Below are positions 1-9,886 of a DNA stretch of 64,000 nucleotides, in pieces. The stretch comes from Prevotella multiformis DSM 16608. GTDB lineage: Bacteria > Bacteroidota > Bacteroidia > Bacteroidales > Bacteroidaceae. The stretch is taken from positions 152,445-216,444 of the forward strand of contig NZ_GL872282.1 in the NCBI RefSeq assembly GCF_000191065.1, written 5' to 3'. Each line of letters opens with the position of its first letter. The stretch's first letter is position 1. The position numbers and the translations under genes are program-made. The notes under the pieces are model-generated. The model searched no databases, was not told the origin of the DNA, and saw nothing but the letters and a program-made list of their open reading frames with translations.

Positions 1-1030
1 ACCCATGCACAGTGAAGCTCAAGCAGTGAAGAAAGATGAAGCCGTACGCAGGAAGCTCGATGAAATCAGTTATTTTTCACCGACTGCCATCAATACATAT
101 ATCAGCTGCCCATTAAAGTATTTCTTTAAATACATTGCCGGAATCAAAGAAAACGATGAGACGGATGTTGATGATGTCGACAACAGGATGTTCGGCAATA
201 TCTTCCATGCCGCTGCCCAGCTCATGTACGAGAAACTGCTTCCGAAGGAGGTCATCACGGCCAAGGACATTGATTACCTGCTAAAGACCGGGAAGAGCAC
301 CCGCCCGACCTCAGCCGGACACATTCCCGCTACGCTGGACGATGTCGTAGACGAGGCGTTCGCAACGGAGCTATTCCACCAGCAGGCAGGCAGCAGGAAA
401 CATCCGAAACTCAACGGTCTTCAGCTGATCAACCGCGAGGTCATCATCAAGTACCTTCATCAACTACTGCGGATAGACAGGCGGATGACCCCATTGCGTG
501 TAATCGGTCATGAATTCGATGTGAGACAGACATTGACCGTCAAGGTCAACGGAACCGAAAAGCAGATAGAAACCGGCGGGCGAATCGACCGTCTCGATGA
601 AATATGTCTCAATACAGACTGCTCTCGCCTACGTGTCGTCGACTATAAAACAGGAGGAAAGGCTGCTGAACCGTTGAAGAACGTCGATGAAGTCTTTGAC
701 CCGAAGAACATCGGGAAGAAAAGCGACTACACAATGCAGGCCATGCTTTACAGTCTCATCGAGGCCCGACATGATCCTGAGCACAATCCTGACCATCGTC
801 CCGTAAGTCCCGCACTGCTTTTCATCCAGCATGCAGGGGGCAAAGACTACAGCCCGGTGCTGTCCATGGACGGTGAAGAAATTACGGATGCCACCATATA
901 CGAGAAGGACTTCTTCAGGAACCTCACGGAGAAACTGGAGGAAATCAACAATCCGGACATAGCTTTCGTCCCGACAGACGACTGGGACCGGTGCAAGTAT
1001 TGCCCTTACAAACAGATGTGTGGACGATAG
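1..1030 (+). CDS. PD-(D/E)XK nuclease, AddB-like, C-terminal part
   Basis: The reading frame is open to the left edge, so this is the C-terminal part of a larger protein; the first in-window ATG is at position 5. The fragment (numbered from that ATG) has the hallmarks of the RecB/AddB nuclease domain: catalytic Asp195 in GRIDRLDE, then Asp213-Tyr214-Lys215 in VVDYKTGG. One cysteine at residue 35 (YISCPLKYFF) and three at the end (Cys330, Cys333, Cys339) form the pattern that in AddB, Cas4 and Dna2 holds a 4Fe-4S cluster. The family role is double-strand-break end processing with an AddA-type helicase partner; that partner would lie outside the window. The family call is firm; assignment to AddB rather than a related PD-(D/E)XK repair protein is inference. 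Confidence 0.8.
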   Translation, partial: PMHSEAQAVKKDEAVRRKLDEISYFSPTAINTYISCPLKYFFKYIAGIKENDETDVDDVDNRMFGNIFHAAAQLMYEKLLPKEVITAKDIDYLLKTGKSTRPTSAGHIPATLDDVVDEAFATELFHQQAGSRKHPKLNGLQLINREVIIKYLHQLLRIDRRMTPLRVIGHEFDVRQTLTVKVNGTEKQIETGGRIDRLDEICLNTDCSRLRVVDYKTGGKAAEPLKNVDEVFDPKNIGKKSDYTMQAMLYSLIEARHDPEHNPDHRPVSPALLFIQHAGGKDYSPVLSMDGEEITDATIYEKDFFRNLTEKLEEINNPDIAFVPTDDWDRCKYCPYKQMCGR

Positions 1031-2079
1031 ACAAGAGTATAGCTGCGACGGACGATACGATGCAAGCCCTCAGTGTGTCTGGTGTTTGCGTGCGGTACGA
1101 TGCGTGTTGAGCATCAACACATCGGCTGGAAACGGCAAGACGAGGGGATTCCTGCCGTTATGACGGAAAGTGAATGGCTGACTGATTCAGGGAAGGTTTG
1201 CCGGACGGCAATCGCATTGGATATGTGTACTCTAAATCGAAGAGCTGACAATCAGAAAACACCTGTATCTCCGGCAAGGGGGGATAACACGGGGTGTACA
1301 CCACCCACATTGATACAGTCTTTGCTCAATGCGGATGAGACAGAAGCCGTGGAGGGTCCGGAATCTCATCATGGAAACGCCAATACGGCTTGAAGCATGA
1401 AGAAATTGAGCGTGATAAATGGAAAAGAAAAAAGGTTCTTCCGTTAAATGCGTGGATGTTTTTCATATAGCTTCAACGGAAGAACCGAAGTTAATCACTG
1501 AACAAAACACAGCAAGACCGTCTTGGCTGGCTATTCTATCATCATCATCCGATACAAAGACCTTTTCAATTTAATCTGTTGAAATCAGATAAGATCTTGA
1601 AAAACCATTACATAATTTCAAATGGATCAGCTGCAAATATAAAACAAACGTTCAAAAAGCAGGTTTGCAACCGGCAGTCAATCAATTGGTTGTGAAGCCG
1701 TTCAAAAAGGTGCTTGATTGGACTTCAAAAGGGCGTTGGTAACACGCTAAAAAAGCACCTGTTGCAAGTCAATCAGGCATCTCTTAGAAGCCAGAAGGGC
1801 ATGTGTTGCTTTGCGTTGCATGAAAACAGTTTACAAACACCGATGATATGGGAATAATTGTCCGTAGAAGACGGAAAGACATGCTGATGTACAGGCATCG
1901 TATCAATTTGCCTTTTCTGCATTTTACCTTGTAGTTTACACTCCTTTGCAAGGCCATCTGATTTCGGACAGTCATACCCAGCAAGTGTATAAGCCTTTAT
2001 TCTTCTAATCTATGCATTTAACGGAAGAACCGAAAAAGACATCCGTCTCGGCTTATTCCCTCTTCTTCCCTCTTTTTCC
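1031..2079. other. Gene-free intergenic region holding repeat copy A
   Basis: Only short reading frames without protein-like composition occur here. The right half is the complete copy A of the dispersed inverted-repeat element (1434-2031). The left 400 bases show no gene. A stretch near 1099-1160 has weak resemblance, inverted, to 9040-9130 (shared GCATCAACAC and TTCCTGCC words), which may be another old repeat. Confidence 0.6.
1434..2031 (+). repeat. MITE-like dispersed repeat, copy A (complete)
   Basis: The element is bounded by a perfect 18-base terminal inverted repeat: GGTTCTTCCGTTAAATGC at 1434-1451 and its reverse complement at 2014-2031. The left end also folds on itself (GGTTCTTCCGTT at 1434-1445 with AACGGAAGAACC at 1475-1486). 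Inside is a nested stem: AGGTGCT 1708-1714 pairs with AGCACCT 1754-1760 around a small GCGT/ACGC hairpin. No transposase or other gene is encoded. Copies recur at 9371-9811 (left end missing) and 44873-45463 (inverted, complete). It looks like a non-autonomous mobile element; mobility is inferred from the ends and dispersion. Confidence 0.75.
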
Positions 2080-3255
2080 TTACCGATTTTTATGTGCAAT
2101 GTACCATTTATGGACAAAGACCACATAGAGGATCAAGGTTGCTGCAAGAATCCCGAGGCACGTCCACAGTACAGGAGCGGGAGAACAGTTGAACAGGCCG
2201 AAGGAAGCCATCAGCCCCCCTCCAATCCCGGTCTCCCAGGCAAGCAGATAGGTGCTCTGACTTGTTCCGCGCTGGCAATGGTCGGACAGCTTGATAAAGA
2301 ACAGCAGGAACCTGCTTCCTGTCACGCCAATTCCGAAACCCATGAGGAGAGGAGCGATATAGCCGACACTCTCCCGACTGTGCGTTATCAGGAGCAAGAC
2401 CGCAATCCCCATCGCCGTCATCCCGGTAGTCGCCTCACTACGGAGGTCGGCATCAGCAAAAGCATACCGCTCGGCAAGAAGCGCCATGAAAAAACCCAGC
2501 ATGACAAATTCATAAAAGCGCAGGCTGTGTGCAAGGGTCAGTACAAGGGCTGCTGCTGCGGTAACCAGCATGACGTTTAGGAACAGCCAGTGACTGTCTT
2601 TCAAAAGGAAACGGTCGAAAGAAAAGCGGTGGAGATCCTCGTTCGGCATACGGAAGGGAAAACGAACCAGACCGACGAATATGAAGGAGAGAAACTGACA
2701 GGCGCAGGAAAGGAGAAGCACCGATCCGAATTGACCATGCCGGTAGACCAGAAGCCCCGCCAAAGGGCCGAGGGCAAGGGCGAACCGGCCAAACCATGTT
2801 GCTGCATGATTAGCTTCCGTGCGGTGTACAGCCTCCACGGTGTCGATGATCAAAGTACCGAGAAGTACGAGCTGAGACAGACCATAGAATGCTCCTTGCA
2901 GCAGCCGGAGCAGCAGAAGCAGTGCATAATCGACAGAATCATCCGGACGTGTATTCAGATAGTAGAAAACCCCCGTGACAGCACACAATGCCAAAGTCGA
3001 CACACTGAACACGTTCTTACGGCGATAGCGTTGCACGAGATAACCCGACATACATCCGAACAGATAGAGCCCTGCAAAGAAGATTCCCAGCACCCATGCT
3101 ATCTGAAGATGCGTATATCCCCATGCCTCCATTCGCAGTGGAATTACGGGAAGAAGCATATAAGAAGACATCGCCAGCAGGAGGTTTGCCATCGCCAGCA
3201 TCCAGAAACGCTTGTTCCAGAGTCTGACGTGAACAGGTATGTTTTGAGTGTCCAT
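2080..3255 (-). CDS. MFS-type transporter
   Basis: The 391-residue protein is mostly hydrophobic, with about 12 predicted membrane spans, as in the major facilitator superfamily. The loop between spans 2 and 3 has the basic cluster QRYRRKN where the family A-motif lies. Length is normal for MFS. The substrate cannot be read from the sequence; drug or small-solute efflux is a common role for these single-gene Bacteroidetes transporters. It reads away from repeat copy A and is separated from panB by about 200 bases without a clear gene. Confidence 0.8.
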   Translation of the reverse strand: MDTQNIPVHVRLWNKRFWMLAMANLLLAMSSYMLLPVIPLRMEAWGYTHLQIAWVLGIFFAGLYLFGCMSGYLVQRYRRKNVFSVSTLALCAVTGVFYYLNTRPDDSVDYALLLLLRLLQGAFYGLSQLVLLGTLIIDTVEAVHRTEANHAATWFGRFALALGPLAGLLVYRHGQFGSVLLLSCACQFLSFIFVGLVRFPFRMPNEDLHRFSFDRFLLKDSHWLFLNVMLVTAAAALVLTLAHSLRFYEFVMLGFFMALLAERYAFADADLRSEATTGMTAMGIAVLLLITHSRESVGYIAPLLMGFGIGVTGSRFLLFFIKLSDHCQRGTSQSTYLLAWETGIGGGLMASFGLFNCSPAPVLWTCLGILAATLILYVVFVHKWYIAHKNR

Positions 3256-3462
3256 AACCTTTATTTTGTGGTAGAATCAAAGTTCTATAATCATTTGACA
3301 GACAGGAGTAAGGATCCCCGTCTGCCTATATGCTTATCCTTTATCGGTCGACGCAGGCAACCCATCTTGCCACGTTTTCATCCTTATTGTCCGGCTCCGT
3401 AACCGGAATCATGCCCTGTCTGACGGTGTAAAGACACAAGCCGGTCTGCGGGTTGTTGCATC

Positions 3463-4281
3463 TCAATAGGACTCCGCATCCGATGGGAAAGTACTTTCTT
3501 TCACACATCTGATATACGCCTGTACCCCATCTGTCATACATTGATGGACATTGGCGAAATGGCGTAGGAACTTAGGTTTGAACCCCTGGGTCATGCCGAG
3601 TGCATCCGCATAGACAAGCACCTGACCGTCTGTCCCGTTCCCTGCACCGATACCGATGGTCGCAGCTTTAACCAGCGTTGTCACCTTGGCGGCGAGAGCG
3701 GCGGGCACCTTCTCGAGCGTGATGGCGCTCACGCCGGCAGCATCAAGGGCAAGCGCATCATCCATGAGCTTCTGTGCTTCGGCCTCCTCTTTTGCACGGA
3801 GACCGTAGCCGCCGAGCCTGTGTATGCTCTGTGGAGTAAGGCCGAGGTGTCCGACAACAGGAATCCCCGCTGCTATGATCCCTCTTACGGTATCGACGAT
3901 TTCCGTGCCGCCTTCCATCTTGACTGCTCCTGCACCTGTCTCCTTGATGATGCGGATGGCATTGCGTATTCCATCTTCCCGACTTACCTGATAAGATCCG
4001 AAAGGCATATCACAGACGACCAGACATCGCCGGCAGGCACGTACGACAGCACGTGCATGATAAATCATCTCGTCTACAGTGATCGGGGTTGTATCCTGAT
4101 TGCCGGCCATCACATTGGATGCTGAATCGCCGACGAGAATGCTGTCTATGCCAGCTGCATCGATGATTCCCGCCGTAGTGTAGTCATAGGCCGTCATCTG
4201 GGTAATCTTCTCCCCTGCCGCTTTCATCTCCAGCAGCGTCCTGGCCGTTACCTTTTTCTTGTCTGTTGTCAAATATCCCAT
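3463..4281 (-). CDS. panB: 3-methyl-2-oxobutanoate hydroxymethyltransferase (PanB)
   Basis: PanB converts 2-oxoisovalerate and methylene-tetrahydrofolate to ketopantoate, the first committed step of pantothenate and coenzyme A synthesis, in the cytoplasm. The 272-residue product matches the usual family length and carries typical stretches: MTAYDYTTAGIIDAAGID, the metal-binding ILVGDSASNVMAG, VVCDMPFGSY, AVKMEGG, VVGHLGLTPQS, and the late IGIGAGNGTDGQVLV. The start ATG begins MGYLTTDKKKVT. The remaining pathway genes panC and panD lie together about 32 kb away (35.8-37.0 kb), so the pathway is split into two loci. Confidence 0.96.
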   Translation of the reverse strand: MGYLTTDKKKVTARTLLEMKAAGEKITQMTAYDYTTAGIIDAAGIDSILVGDSASNVMAGNQDTTPITVDEMIYHARAVVRACRRCLVVCDMPFGSYQVSREDGIRNAIRIIKETGAGAVKMEGGTEIVDTVRGIIAAGIPVVGHLGLTPQSIHRLGGYGLRAKEEAEAQKLMDDALALDAAGVSAITLEKVPAALAAKVTTLVKAATIGIGAGNGTDGQVLVYADALGMTQGFKPKFLRHFANVHQCMTDGVQAYIRCVKESTFPSDAESY

Positions 4282-4423
4282 ATACCTGTTCTTGTCTCCG
4301 GATTCACAATCAACAATTCCGGTTCATATTTACCTTCTGTGATCCAGAACATACATTCCTGCTCCTCCTGTCATAGAATCACGGACTGCAAGCCCTGCGT
4401 TCAGGCTGCAAAGTTACCTCTTT

Positions 4424-5047
4424 TTAATCATCCGACAAAGTGAATCCCTCATAATTACGGATGACCTCATGGGTATAGCGCCTGATGTCAGCTGCCGGAT
4501 TGGTGGTTGCAAGTCCTATGACCCGTGCACCGGAAGAGATGCCGGAACATAAGCCGTTGATACTGTCTTCAAAGACCACACATGCCTCGACGGGGACATT
4601 GAACCGGGCTGCAGCCCTGAGATAACAGTCTGGCGACGGTTTGCTTTCAGCGAAGTCTTCCGACGTGAGGATGGCATCAAAATAATCCTTGAACTCCGGA
4701 TGAGATCTGTAGACATTCCGCATCTTGTCAAGGTTGGAACTCGTCACGACCGCCGTCCTTATTCCTTTACTTCTGAGGTCTTTTACAAATGATTCAAAAC
4801 CAGAAACATAATGATATGGCATATTCTGCTCATATACATCCAGACGATGCGTAATCTGCCGTTGCACTTCTTCTTCCCCGGCAAAATACCGGTCGAAGAT
4901 CTGTACCAGTGTCTGTCCCTTTATGGCATACTCGAAACCTTCGATGTCAGGACAATACCTGCGCCCCATTTCATGCCAGAACAAGGTGTATAAAGGTTCT
5001 GTGTCGAACACGACACCATCCAAATCAAACAAACAAGCTTTTATCAT
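4424..5047 (-). CDS. HAD-family phosphatase (beta-phosphoglucomutase/phosphatase type)
   Basis: Starting at the ATG of MIKACLFDLDGVVFD gives 207 residues; the frame stays open upstream to 5245 but that part crosses the divergent promoter and is unlikely to be translated. HAD motif I is DLDGVVFDTE, motif II is VVTSS, and motifs III/IV are the Lys in ESKPSPD and VFEDSINGL. This is the layout of subfamily I sugar-phosphate phosphatases and beta-phosphoglucomutases. Substrate is unknown. It is transcribed divergently from the DUF3298 lipoprotein, and the two share a palindromic promoter at 5077-5107. Confidence 0.85.
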   Translation of the reverse strand: MIKACLFDLDGVVFDTEPLYTLFWHEMGRRYCPDIEGFEYAIKGQTLVQIFDRYFAGEEEVQRQITHRLDVYEQNMPYHYVSGFESFVKDLRSKGIRTAVVTSSNLDKMRNVYRSHPEFKDYFDAILTSEDFAESKPSPDCYLRAAARFNVPVEACVVFEDSINGLCSGISSGARVIGLATTNPAADIRRYTHEVIRNYEGFTLSDD

Positions 5048-5076
5048 TCTTTCCCTTTTATTATAAGATGTATAAT

Positions 5077-5107
5077 GCAAAGTTACAAAAACTTTTTGTA
5101 ACTTTGC
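5077..5107. promoter_or_regulatory. Palindromic back-to-back promoter
   Basis: GCAAAGTTACAAAAA at 5077-5091 is followed, after one base, by its exact reverse complement at 5093-5107. Each arm contains a Bacteroidetes -7 box (TAACTTTG), at 5099-5106 on the + strand and 5078-5085 on the - strand. The two divergent genes starting at 5047 and 5118 are therefore probably driven from overlapping promoters that cannot both be occupied at once. Confidence 0.65.
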
Positions 5108-5117
5108 CGTCTGTAAT

Positions 5118-5888
5118 ATGACAAAGGAGTTATTTTCAATCATTGCATTCTCCGCTGTCTTCCTGCTGACAGCAGGAAGCTGCGGACATCGGCAGGGGCC
5201 TCCCAAGAAGCTGGAGGTTTCTACGATCGTCGTGTCCGCAGACACGCTGGCTCGTCTTTCTGATGCGATACAGTGTCATGTTCATGTCGACTTCACCTGT
5301 CTGAAGGAACGGAAGTATGCTGCTGTCAATGACTCCTTGCTGCGAATGGGACTTCTGCAGCCTGATTATCTTTCTATCAGTTACGGTCCGCTCTCACCAA
5401 AGACGGTCATTCCCTCCTTCGTGCGCCAATATATAAGAGACTATATGGAAATGGCACGCCTCATACGTCAGAAGGAGAAAGGAAGAAGTCAACTGCTTGG
5501 GGAACTGTCCATCAAGACAGAACTGAGGGCTGCGGCAGATCACTACGTCACAGCTGTCTCACATATCGCCATCAACAATGGAAACGGGAGGCTGACAAAG
5601 TACACGATAGCACGCAACTTCGATTTGAAGGACGGACACCGTGTCACCCTGTCGGAACATTTCGGAAAGGATGCCGGGGAAAAACTGACAGAGAAAATCA
5701 TCGAAAGGCTGTCAAAACGTGAAGACATAGAGGACAACGATATTGAAAGACTGCAATCGAAAGGATATTTCGTGGGCATTACTCCCTATCCATCCGACAA
5801 TTTCATCCTTACGGATGATTCCACCGTGTTCATTTATACGCCCGGGGAAATCAGCCGGAAAGAAGTAAGCGTGGCGGTGGAAAATTGA
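5118..5888 (+). CDS. DUF3298-domain lipoprotein
   Basis: The 256-residue protein starts with a hydrophobic signal peptide ending in a lipobox, LLTAGSC, with the lipid-modified cysteine at residue 22, so it should be an envelope lipoprotein. The rest resembles secreted proteins with a PdaC/RsiV-type N-terminal half and a C-terminal DUF3298 half (the LTDDSTVFIYTPGEI segment). RsiV-type domains bind lysozyme or act on cell wall sugars in other phyla; the role here is unknown. It reads divergently from the HAD phosphatase and is followed after 115 bases by rsmG in the same direction. Confidence 0.75.
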   Translation: MTKELFSIIAFSAVFLLTAGSCGHRQGPPKKLEVSTIVVSADTLARLSDAIQCHVHVDFTCLKERKYAAVNDSLLRMGLLQPDYLSISYGPLSPKTVIPSFVRQYIRDYMEMARLIRQKEKGRSQLLGELSIKTELRAAADHYVTAVSHIAINNGNGRLTKYTIARNFDLKDGHRVTLSEHFGKDAGEKLTEKIIERLSKREDIEDNDIERLQSKGYFVGITPYPSDNFILTDDSTVFIYTPGEISRKEVSVAVEN

Positions 5889-6003
5889 GCTTGCTCGTCC
5901 GGTGGCACCTTGCAGCCCCATCCGCCTCCTGTCAGATTCTCTCCGCCTGTTCCTCCGCTCCCTCGCACATTCACCTTGACATCCCCCGACATTCAACAAG
6001 ACA

Positions 6004-6627
6004 ATGACAGAAATAATAAGAAAATACTTCCCTCATCTCACTCCTCGACAGGAAGAACAGATTGCCGCACTCGACACACTGTATCATGACTGGAATGCCA
6101 AGATCAATGTCATATCCCGCAAAGACATTGACAACCTTTATGAACATCATATCCTACATTCCCTGGCAATCGCCAAACGGATTCGCTTCCGGGAAGGAAC
6201 AAATGTCCTCGACTTCGGCACGGGGGGCGGATTTCCCGGCATCCCGCTTGCCATTCTTTTTCCCGAGTCAAATTTCAAACTCATAGACGGGACAGGAAAG
6301 AAAATCAAGGTTGCCCGGGAAATTGCCGATTCCATCGGCCTCGAGAATGTTCTCCCCATGCACCAACGGGGCGAAGAGGAAAAGGGAAAGTTCGATTTCA
6401 TCGTTTCGCGGGCTGTGATGCCTCTGCCTGAATTGATGAAAGTAGTCAAGAAAAATATTGCCTGCGACCAGCACAACGTACTTCCCAATGGCGTACTTGT
6501 CCTCAAAGGAGGCTGTCTTGACGAAGAATTGAGACCGTTCCGAAAGATTGCCGAAAAGACAGAATTGTCGCAATGGTTTGACGAAGCATGGTTTAAAGAG
6601 AAGTATCTCATCTATGTACCGGGATAA
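6004..6627 (+). CDS. rsmG: 16S rRNA (guanine-527 N7)-methyltransferase RsmG
   Basis: RsmG (GidB) methylates G527 of 16S rRNA using S-adenosylmethionine. The 207-residue length is typical. The SAM-binding motif is VLDFGTGGGFPGIPLAI, preceded by the family-typical NVISRKDIDNLYEHHILHSL and followed by the acidic turn FKLIDGTGKK and the catalytic region DFIVSRAV. Start ATG is at the conserved N-terminus. It sits upstream of a metallo-hydrolase and ruvC on the same strand, possibly one transcript. Confidence 0.95.
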   Translation: MTEIIRKYFPHLTPRQEEQIAALDTLYHDWNAKINVISRKDIDNLYEHHILHSLAIAKRIRFREGTNVLDFGTGGGFPGIPLAILFPESNFKLIDGTGKKIKVAREIADSIGLENVLPMHQRGEEEKGKFDFIVSRAVMPLPELMKVVKKNIACDQHNVLPNGVLVLKGGCLDEELRPFRKIAEKTELSQWFDEAWFKEKYLIYVPG

Positions 6628-6711
6628 TCCCCTGACGGAAAGACCTTCTCCCCCATGGCTCTCTTCCTCGTCCCATCATCCGCGCTTCCTTACTATTCTA
6701 CATAAACGCTT

Positions 6712-7356
6712 ATGCTTAAAATCCAGACATTTGAAGTAAATCCTCTTCAGGAAAACTGTTACGTCGTCAGCGACGATACTAAAGAATGCGTCATCATCGA
6801 TTGTGGTGCCTTCACGGAGAGTGAACAGAACACGGTCATCGACTACATAAAGGATAACGGACTGACACCCATCCACAATCTTGGCACACATGGACATCTT
6901 GACCATCACCTCGGTGATGCTGCGATTCTCAAAGCTTTCAAGCTGCTGCCGGAAGTGGATGAATGTGATGGCGTGTTCATGGAGAATCCGGAACAGGCTG
7001 CCAGCCAGATGCTGGGAATCACACTAAACGACCGACTCCCCGCCGGCAAGCTTAATCTCACTGAAAACAAGGAAATATCCTTCGGAGCACATACTTTCAG
7101 GATTATCCGTACGCCCGGACATTCGGGCGGTTCGGTTTCCTTCTATTGTGCGGAAGAGAATGTTCTCTTCACAGGCGATACCCTCTTTAAGGGAAGCATC
7201 GGGAGAACCGATTTCCCGGGTGGCAGCATGTTCCAGATCATCGGCAGCCTGAGAGAACTTGCACAGCTTCCAGACTCCACCGTCGTCTACCCGGGACATG
7301 GACCTAAGACGACCATTGGATTTGAACTTGCCCACAATCCCTACATGGACCGTTGA
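6712..7356 (+). CDS. Metallo-beta-lactamase-fold hydrolase (glyoxalase II-like)
   Basis: The 214-residue protein has the metal-binding motif [10 protein letters not shown] (HxHxDH), then [13 protein letters not shown] with the third histidine, [19 protein letters not shown] with the bridging Asp, and [10 protein letters not shown] with the last histidine. This order matches small glyoxalase II-like thioester hydrolases of about 210 residues. The physiological substrate is not known. Its stop overlaps the start of the longest possible ruvC frame by four bases, which suggests co-transcription. Confidence 0.88.
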   Translation: MLKIQTFEVNPLQENCYVVSDDTKECVIIDCGAFTESEQNTVIDYIKDNGLTPIHNLGTHGHLDHHLGDAAILKAFKLLPEVDECDGVFMENPEQAASQMLGITLNDRLPAGKLNLTENKEISFGAHTFRIIRTPGHSGGSVSFYCAEENVLFTGDTLFKGSIGRTDFPGGSMFQIIGSLRELAQLPDSTVVYPGHGPKTTIGFELAHNPYMDR

Positions 7357-7382
7357 AAAGCTTTGCATCAAAGTCATTCAGA

Positions 7383-7958
7383 ATGCAGACAAGAAGTTCA
7401 CAGACTGAAAAAATACTGCTGGGTATCGACCCGGGAACCAATGTCATGGGGTATGGCGTGCTGCGTGTCAGCGGCAACAAGGCGGAACTGGTCGTCATGG
7501 GAGTGATCGATATGCGCAAAGAGAGAGATGTGTACTTACGGCTGGGCAAGATCTTCGACCGTGTCACCGGCATCATCGATGAATTCCTGCCTGACGAACT
7601 TGCCATCGAAGCACCCTTCTTCGGAAAGAACGTGCAGTCGATGCTGAAACTCGGACGTGCGCAAGGCGTGGCCATAGCAGCAGCCATTCATCATGACGTC
7701 CCGATCAGTGAGTATGCCCCGTTAAAGATCAAACTGGCCATCACCGGGAACGGGTCGGCCTCTAAAGAACAGGTGGCGGGTATGTTACAGAAGCTGCTCC
7801 ACCTGCGTGACGACCAGATGCCACACTTCATGGATGCTACAGATGCTGTCGCTGCTGCTTATTGCCATTTCCTGCAGATGAACCGTCCGACGACTGATGC
7901 CCGGCATTATGGTTCCTGGAAAGACTTTGCAAAGTCACATGCTGACCGGATAAGATGA
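7383..7958 (+). CDS. ruvC: Crossover junction endodeoxyribonuclease RuvC
   Basis: RuvC resolves Holliday junctions with RuvAB. From the ATG at 7383 the product is 191 residues and carries the full acidic tetrad in family spacing: Asp16 (GIDPGTN), Glu76 (AIEAPFF), Asp151 and Asp154 (MDATDAVA). A TTG at 7353 would add ten residues, but the ATG lies closer to the conserved ILLGIDPG start and is preferred. Confidence 0.93.
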   Translation: MQTRSSQTEKILLGIDPGTNVMGYGVLRVSGNKAELVVMGVIDMRKERDVYLRLGKIFDRVTGIIDEFLPDELAIEAPFFGKNVQSMLKLGRAQGVAIAAAIHHDVPISEYAPLKIKLAITGNGSASKEQVAGMLQKLLHLRDDQMPHFMDATDAVAAAYCHFLQMNRPTTDARHYGSWKDFAKSHADRIR

Positions 7959-8107
7959 CCTTGTACGGCAGCCTGCATCTTCAAGGGAAACAGTGCCGGA
8001 GGCAGATGGTTAGGGCGGGGTTAGCTGTCCAACTTGTGCGGATTAGACCGGCATGGTAATCACATCGGGGAAAAAATATAGTAACAATATTAAAACTATC
8101 AAAGCGT

Positions 8108-8623
8108 ATGAAAACTAAATTAATGGTGCTGACATTCCTGTTCGCTTCACTGCTGACTGTAAATGCGCAACAGGAACGTGTCTCAAAACAGATTTATACC
8201 AGTGCTTACAAAGTAGCGACTGATTCCAAAGAGGATGTAGATGTACGTAAGGCGGCCTCATTCAAGGTCGACGCCATCACCTATCTGAATACCCGTACAT
8301 TATCGGCTATCGTTGATACGACCCGACAGCTGTCCAAAAAGGAAATCGCCCATCTCAATGCCCAGCTCGACTCCATGTCTTATTGCATGCACGAGTATGT
8401 CAACTTCTTTACACGCCAATACGCCCATGCGACAAAGCAACGGGACAGGGATCGCATTCTCAAGCTGTTCAAGGAGACGAGCATCAATCATCCGTTGTAT
8501 AATGATCCCGACCAAGACCTTGTGCTGGCTTATTTCAACCGTGAAGATTACCTTACGCAGTTCTCGCTCGATACAGACTGGATTGCAGCACTCGCGGAAG
8601 TAAAAAAGAAACTTGCAGAATAA
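8108..8623 (+). CDS. Secreted protein of unknown function
   Basis: The 171-residue product starts with a clear signal peptide (MKTKLMVLTFLFASLLTVNAQ, cleavage likely after Ala20). The mature part is helical and charged with no catalytic motif I recognise. It has one gene-length frame, a plausible start, and a terminator hairpin downstream at 8714-8756, so it is probably real and monocistronic. No family assignment is made. Confidence 0.7.
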   Translation: MKTKLMVLTFLFASLLTVNAQQERVSKQIYTSAYKVATDSKEDVDVRKAASFKVDAITYLNTRTLSAIVDTTRQLSKKEIAHLNAQLDSMSYCMHEYVNFFTRQYAHATKQRDRDRILKLFKETSINHPLYNDPDQDLVLAYFNREDYLTQFSLDTDWIAALAEVKKKLAE

Positions 8624-8713
8624 TCTTACAGAGAGGCGGGTGCGTCAAGACACAGAATCCGTGGAGAGTCTCCTTTCATAATGACAGCTTCTATCCTTCA
8701 GAAACATTAAAAC

Positions 8714-8756
8714 AACCGCTACCATCGAGTTATCAGCTCTCTGGCAGCGGTTTTTC
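8714..8756 (+). terminator. Rho-independent terminator after the secreted protein gene
   Basis: AACCGCTACC pairs with GGCAGCGGTT (one mismatch) and is followed by a T-rich run, about 90 bases after the stop at 8623. Confidence 0.7.
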
Positions 8757-9370
8757 TTTATACATGACAGCTGTCTTTGGCTGAAATCGCATCCCGGCAC
8801 ACCCCCGAATGTATCAATTGGAAGATGCACCGTAGGGATAACGCTCCCGTCCGTCTTGAAGGAGAAATCTGTCTTATAGGCAGATGAGGCAAGGCTCCCC
8901 TTCTGTTTAATTCCTCGGCATGCACCCGGCCTACAACTTTATTTTCTGACCATCAAACCGATACTACGCCATTGGCAATGCGAGGATGCAGGCCCTGTGT
9001 TGCTGTCCGGTAGTATTTTCCCTATAGGACAGCCCTCTTTTCGCCTGCCGATCATGGCAGGAACTTCCTTTTTTCTGCCGATATACTGATGTCCGCCACA
9101 CATCGTGTTGATGCCCGACACGTATTGTGCCGGCAGCGGACACGGGACGTGTCGAGGGCATACGGTCTTGCCCTCTGTTGCCGGAACGGGAGCGGCATGC
9201 AGTAAAAGCCAAAGGCTAACGTCATCAATTGAATAAAGGGGGACTTGCTTCCCTACGGCCAAGATGCATTACTGATTTATAAGGAAATTCAGCACAGAAA
9301 TCGATGACATTTACGTTTCAACGGACAGCAACTCAAAAGTTACAGACCGTCCTGTCCCGAAGACCACGGT

Positions 9371-9811
9371 TTTGAAAAACCATTACATAATTTTAGATAA
9401 ATCATCTGCAGATATAGGAAACACGTGCCAAAAGCAAGTTTGCAACCAGCAGTAAATCAATTGGTTGTCTATCCGTTTTGAAAAGGTGCTTGATTGGACT
9501 CCAAAAGGGCGTTGGTAACACGCTGAAAGAGCACCTGTTGCAGGTCAATCAGGCATCTTTTAGAAGCTGAAAGAGCATGTGTTGCTTTGCGTTGCATGAA
9601 AACAGTTTACAAACACTGATGATATAGGAATAAGTTGTTTGTAGAAGGCAGAAAGACCTGCTGATAAATGGACATCGTTTCAATTTGCCTTTTCTGCATT
9701 TCATCTTGTAGTTTATCCTCCTTTGCAAGACTATCTGATTTTGGACAACCGTACCATAGAAGCGCATAATCCTTTATTCTTTTTCCAATCTATGTATTTA
9801 ACGGAAGAACC
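9371..9811 (+). repeat. MITE-like dispersed repeat, copy B (left end missing)
   Basis: The sequence aligns by eye with copy A from its position 1597 to its right end. It includes the same nested stem (AGGTGCT 9484-9490 with AGCACCT 9530-9536) and ends in AACGGAAGAACC at 9800-9811. The first 160 or so bases and the left terminal repeat are not recognisable, so this copy is truncated or decayed. Confidence 0.7.
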
Positions 9812-9886
9812 GAAGAAACGGCAGATCATACGAATGCCGGGCGGAATCATAACGGGTTAACCGGAGAGAGACACCGTATAAGAAAG

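Larger units (their letters stand above)
8624..9886. other. Gene-free intergenic region holding repeat copy B
   Basis: Apart from the terminator at 8714-8756 and repeat copy B at 9371-9811, no coding, RNA or other signal is supported. Short frames here lack start sites or protein-like composition. Confidence 0.6.

Noticed and set aside
1073..1393. 106-codon frame on the + strand
   Set aside because: Composition is not protein-like, no ribosome site or homology is evident and it lies in a repeat-bearing intergenic stretch.
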